In this document: piece after piece, positions 63,147 to 64,000 of the stretch
Layout: the number at the start of each line of letters is the position of its first letter
Numbering within the stretch: the stretch's first letter is position 1
Source: Pomacea canaliculata
Taxonomy: Eukaryota; Mollusca; Gastropoda; Architaenioglossa; Ampullariidae
Direction: 5' to 3'
Length of the DNA: 64,000 nucleotides
NCBI RefSeq assembly: GCF_003073045.1
Contig: NC_037601.1
Span: 12,790,897-12,854,896 of the forward strand
Translations under genes and position numbers: made by a program
The notes under the pieces: generated by a model
Databases searched by the model: none
The model's input: only the letters and a program-made list of their open reading frames with translations
What the model was told of the DNA's origin: nothing

Positions 63147-63621
63147 TGCTCTCACTTCCTTTGCCATGAACACATTGTCGCTGTTAGCGGAACAATGGAA
63201 CGAAAATATGTCGCCACCGAGCCTCTTCAACAGTACGTTCTTTATAGTCACAACCTTTCTCTTGCAACATGTCTCAGAAGGTACAGTTATTCTTCATACG
63301 CTTAAGAAACTTTCCCTATTTTAAATTAAGCTTTTGAATCTCGATATAAATTCACATATATAGTAACATATACTAAATTCAAAATACCTTGTTTATATAT
63401 ATTTCAATGATGCTTGTTTTAGTCCTGAGTTAATTTTGCTGCCCTTTGAGGTTGAGGATTAAAAGAGCATGCTGTGAGTTCATTACCCTGGTGTCTCAGT
63501 ACTTTGGTAATGAAGCTTGCAGCACCTTGAGCCACTCCACACCTTGTTTCTTGTTTTGTGACAGTCTTAAAATCCACACACTTACCAAATGGTCATCAAG
63601 GGCAACTTTACGCACATCAAG

Positions 63622-64000
63622 GTATGATTCCCTTGAGCCAGTATATTGCTGTCCTTATGCAATTGACATCCCATTCCTTTAGCTTGGAGTAGTATGGAGA
63701 AAGTACTTTCCGAGAGCTGCTGGCAAGTTTGCTAATAAAATCAGGCCTCGTGTTTGCCTACCTTTTTTGTTTAATTGCTACCCCTTGTGTCTGAACATGC
63801 CCACACCTGTAAAAATGAAGGAGGGCAAGATTATATGCTTTTGGCCCCCCCTGTATTGATAATGTATCGTTTCGATGTAGACAGGTTGATTGCTGACAGT
63901 ACCACAAGGTGCTGCCCAACCCCTTCCTAGACCAACACATTTTTGAAAGAACTCTTGGTCCCATGGTGGGCCTGTCTTACGTTGCCGCCCCGAAAAAATA
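63622..64000. other. Right edge of window, CNOT1 intron-like
   Basis: After the donor at 63622 I see no further CNOT1 exon, and no other gene, before the window ends. Confidence 0.4.

Larger units (their letters stand above)
55566..63621 (+). pseudogene. CNOT1: CNOT1 remainder: decayed exons with frameshifts and stops
   Basis: Remnants in the right order: rest of exon 12 to 55631 (DNA still matches the CPDILVLALLQ segment but out of frame); 55853-55962 (ISSLMP...LG region, frameshifted); 57435-57549 (TIRTLIMHSMAEWYMR, then degraded RILDVAQD); 57749-57875 (LSMLLN.TP, an extra base in a C run, then SASRREYLKLDKWLGDKI); 58744-58861 (CVFLKR, frameshifts, EQPAGQTAP); 59243-59309 (VSQ.LSET); about 59660-59828 (Pro/Ser-rich linker, weak); 60400-60553 (PELQQLSIE, stop, later VLEMLSRFK); 60737-60846 (MLLRMFERVRFLP); possibly about 61350-61480 (LCLRWAL); about 62144-62195 (QHLSHL, stop, QFP); about 63166-63280 (AEQ..., MSPP); and 63451-63621 (WCLSQYFGN-type remnant of PWVSQYLVMK, ending before GTATGA). 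Many keep AG and GT borders. Residues near-invariant in the family (e.g. FAFVIDLA) are lost. The gene would continue beyond the window. Confidence 0.82.

Noticed and set aside
1..64000. CRISPR arrays, bacterial operons, rRNA or complete tRNA genes
   Set aside because: No spaced direct repeats, no ribosome-binding-site-led gene strings, no rRNA-like blocks and no full tRNA cloverleaf. The genome is clearly eukaryotic with GT-AG introns.

Overview
The window looks like metazoan nuclear DNA, most likely from a gastropod or other mollusc. It is AT-rich, most sequence is non-coding, genes are split by GT-AG introns, and simple repeats and transposon relics are frequent. The mollusc call rests on two tandem secreted coiled-coil/C1q-domain genes without collagen repeats (a family strongly expanded in molluscs) and on the repeat style. 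It is an inference.

Layout. Positions 1-27.9 kb hold no gene I can support: microsatellites, pyrimidine and T tracts, a tRNA-derived SINE-like repeat and some clusters of regulatory-type motifs. Two C1q-domain genes lie on the minus strand: a four-exon gene (27,989-30,085) and a two-exon gene (34,679-36,310), each with a signal peptide, a CTC cysteine motif, a coiled coil and a C-terminal C1q head, and each with a TATA box upstream. From 36.6 to 40.6 kb there are only SINE-like repeats and a 126-bp foldback element. A PIF/Harbinger transposase gene (+, 40,768-42,637, three exons, one frameshift) faces a minus-strand coiled-coil gene (44,008-44,793) in the convergent arrangement typical of Harbinger transposons. 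A LINE C-terminal relic follows at about 46 kb.

The right quarter (47.2 kb to at least 63.6 kb, +) is a CNOT1 locus, encoding the scaffold of the CCR4-NOT deadenylase complex. Its first ten coding exons are intact, in frame and well spliced (395 codons). From exon 11 onwards every recognisable exon carries deletions, frameshifts or stops, yet several keep their GT/AG borders. I read this as a non-processed CNOT1 duplicate in decay, or a paralogue shortened to an N-terminal stub of about 432 residues. Its intron 2 contains a 1.67-kb terminal-inverted-repeat transposon flanked by TA.

The C1q pair suggests secreted recognition lectins. The Harbinger pair would act together in transposition if intact. 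The CNOT1 copy has no visible link to either. All homology statements come from reading translations against remembered family features; no search was run.
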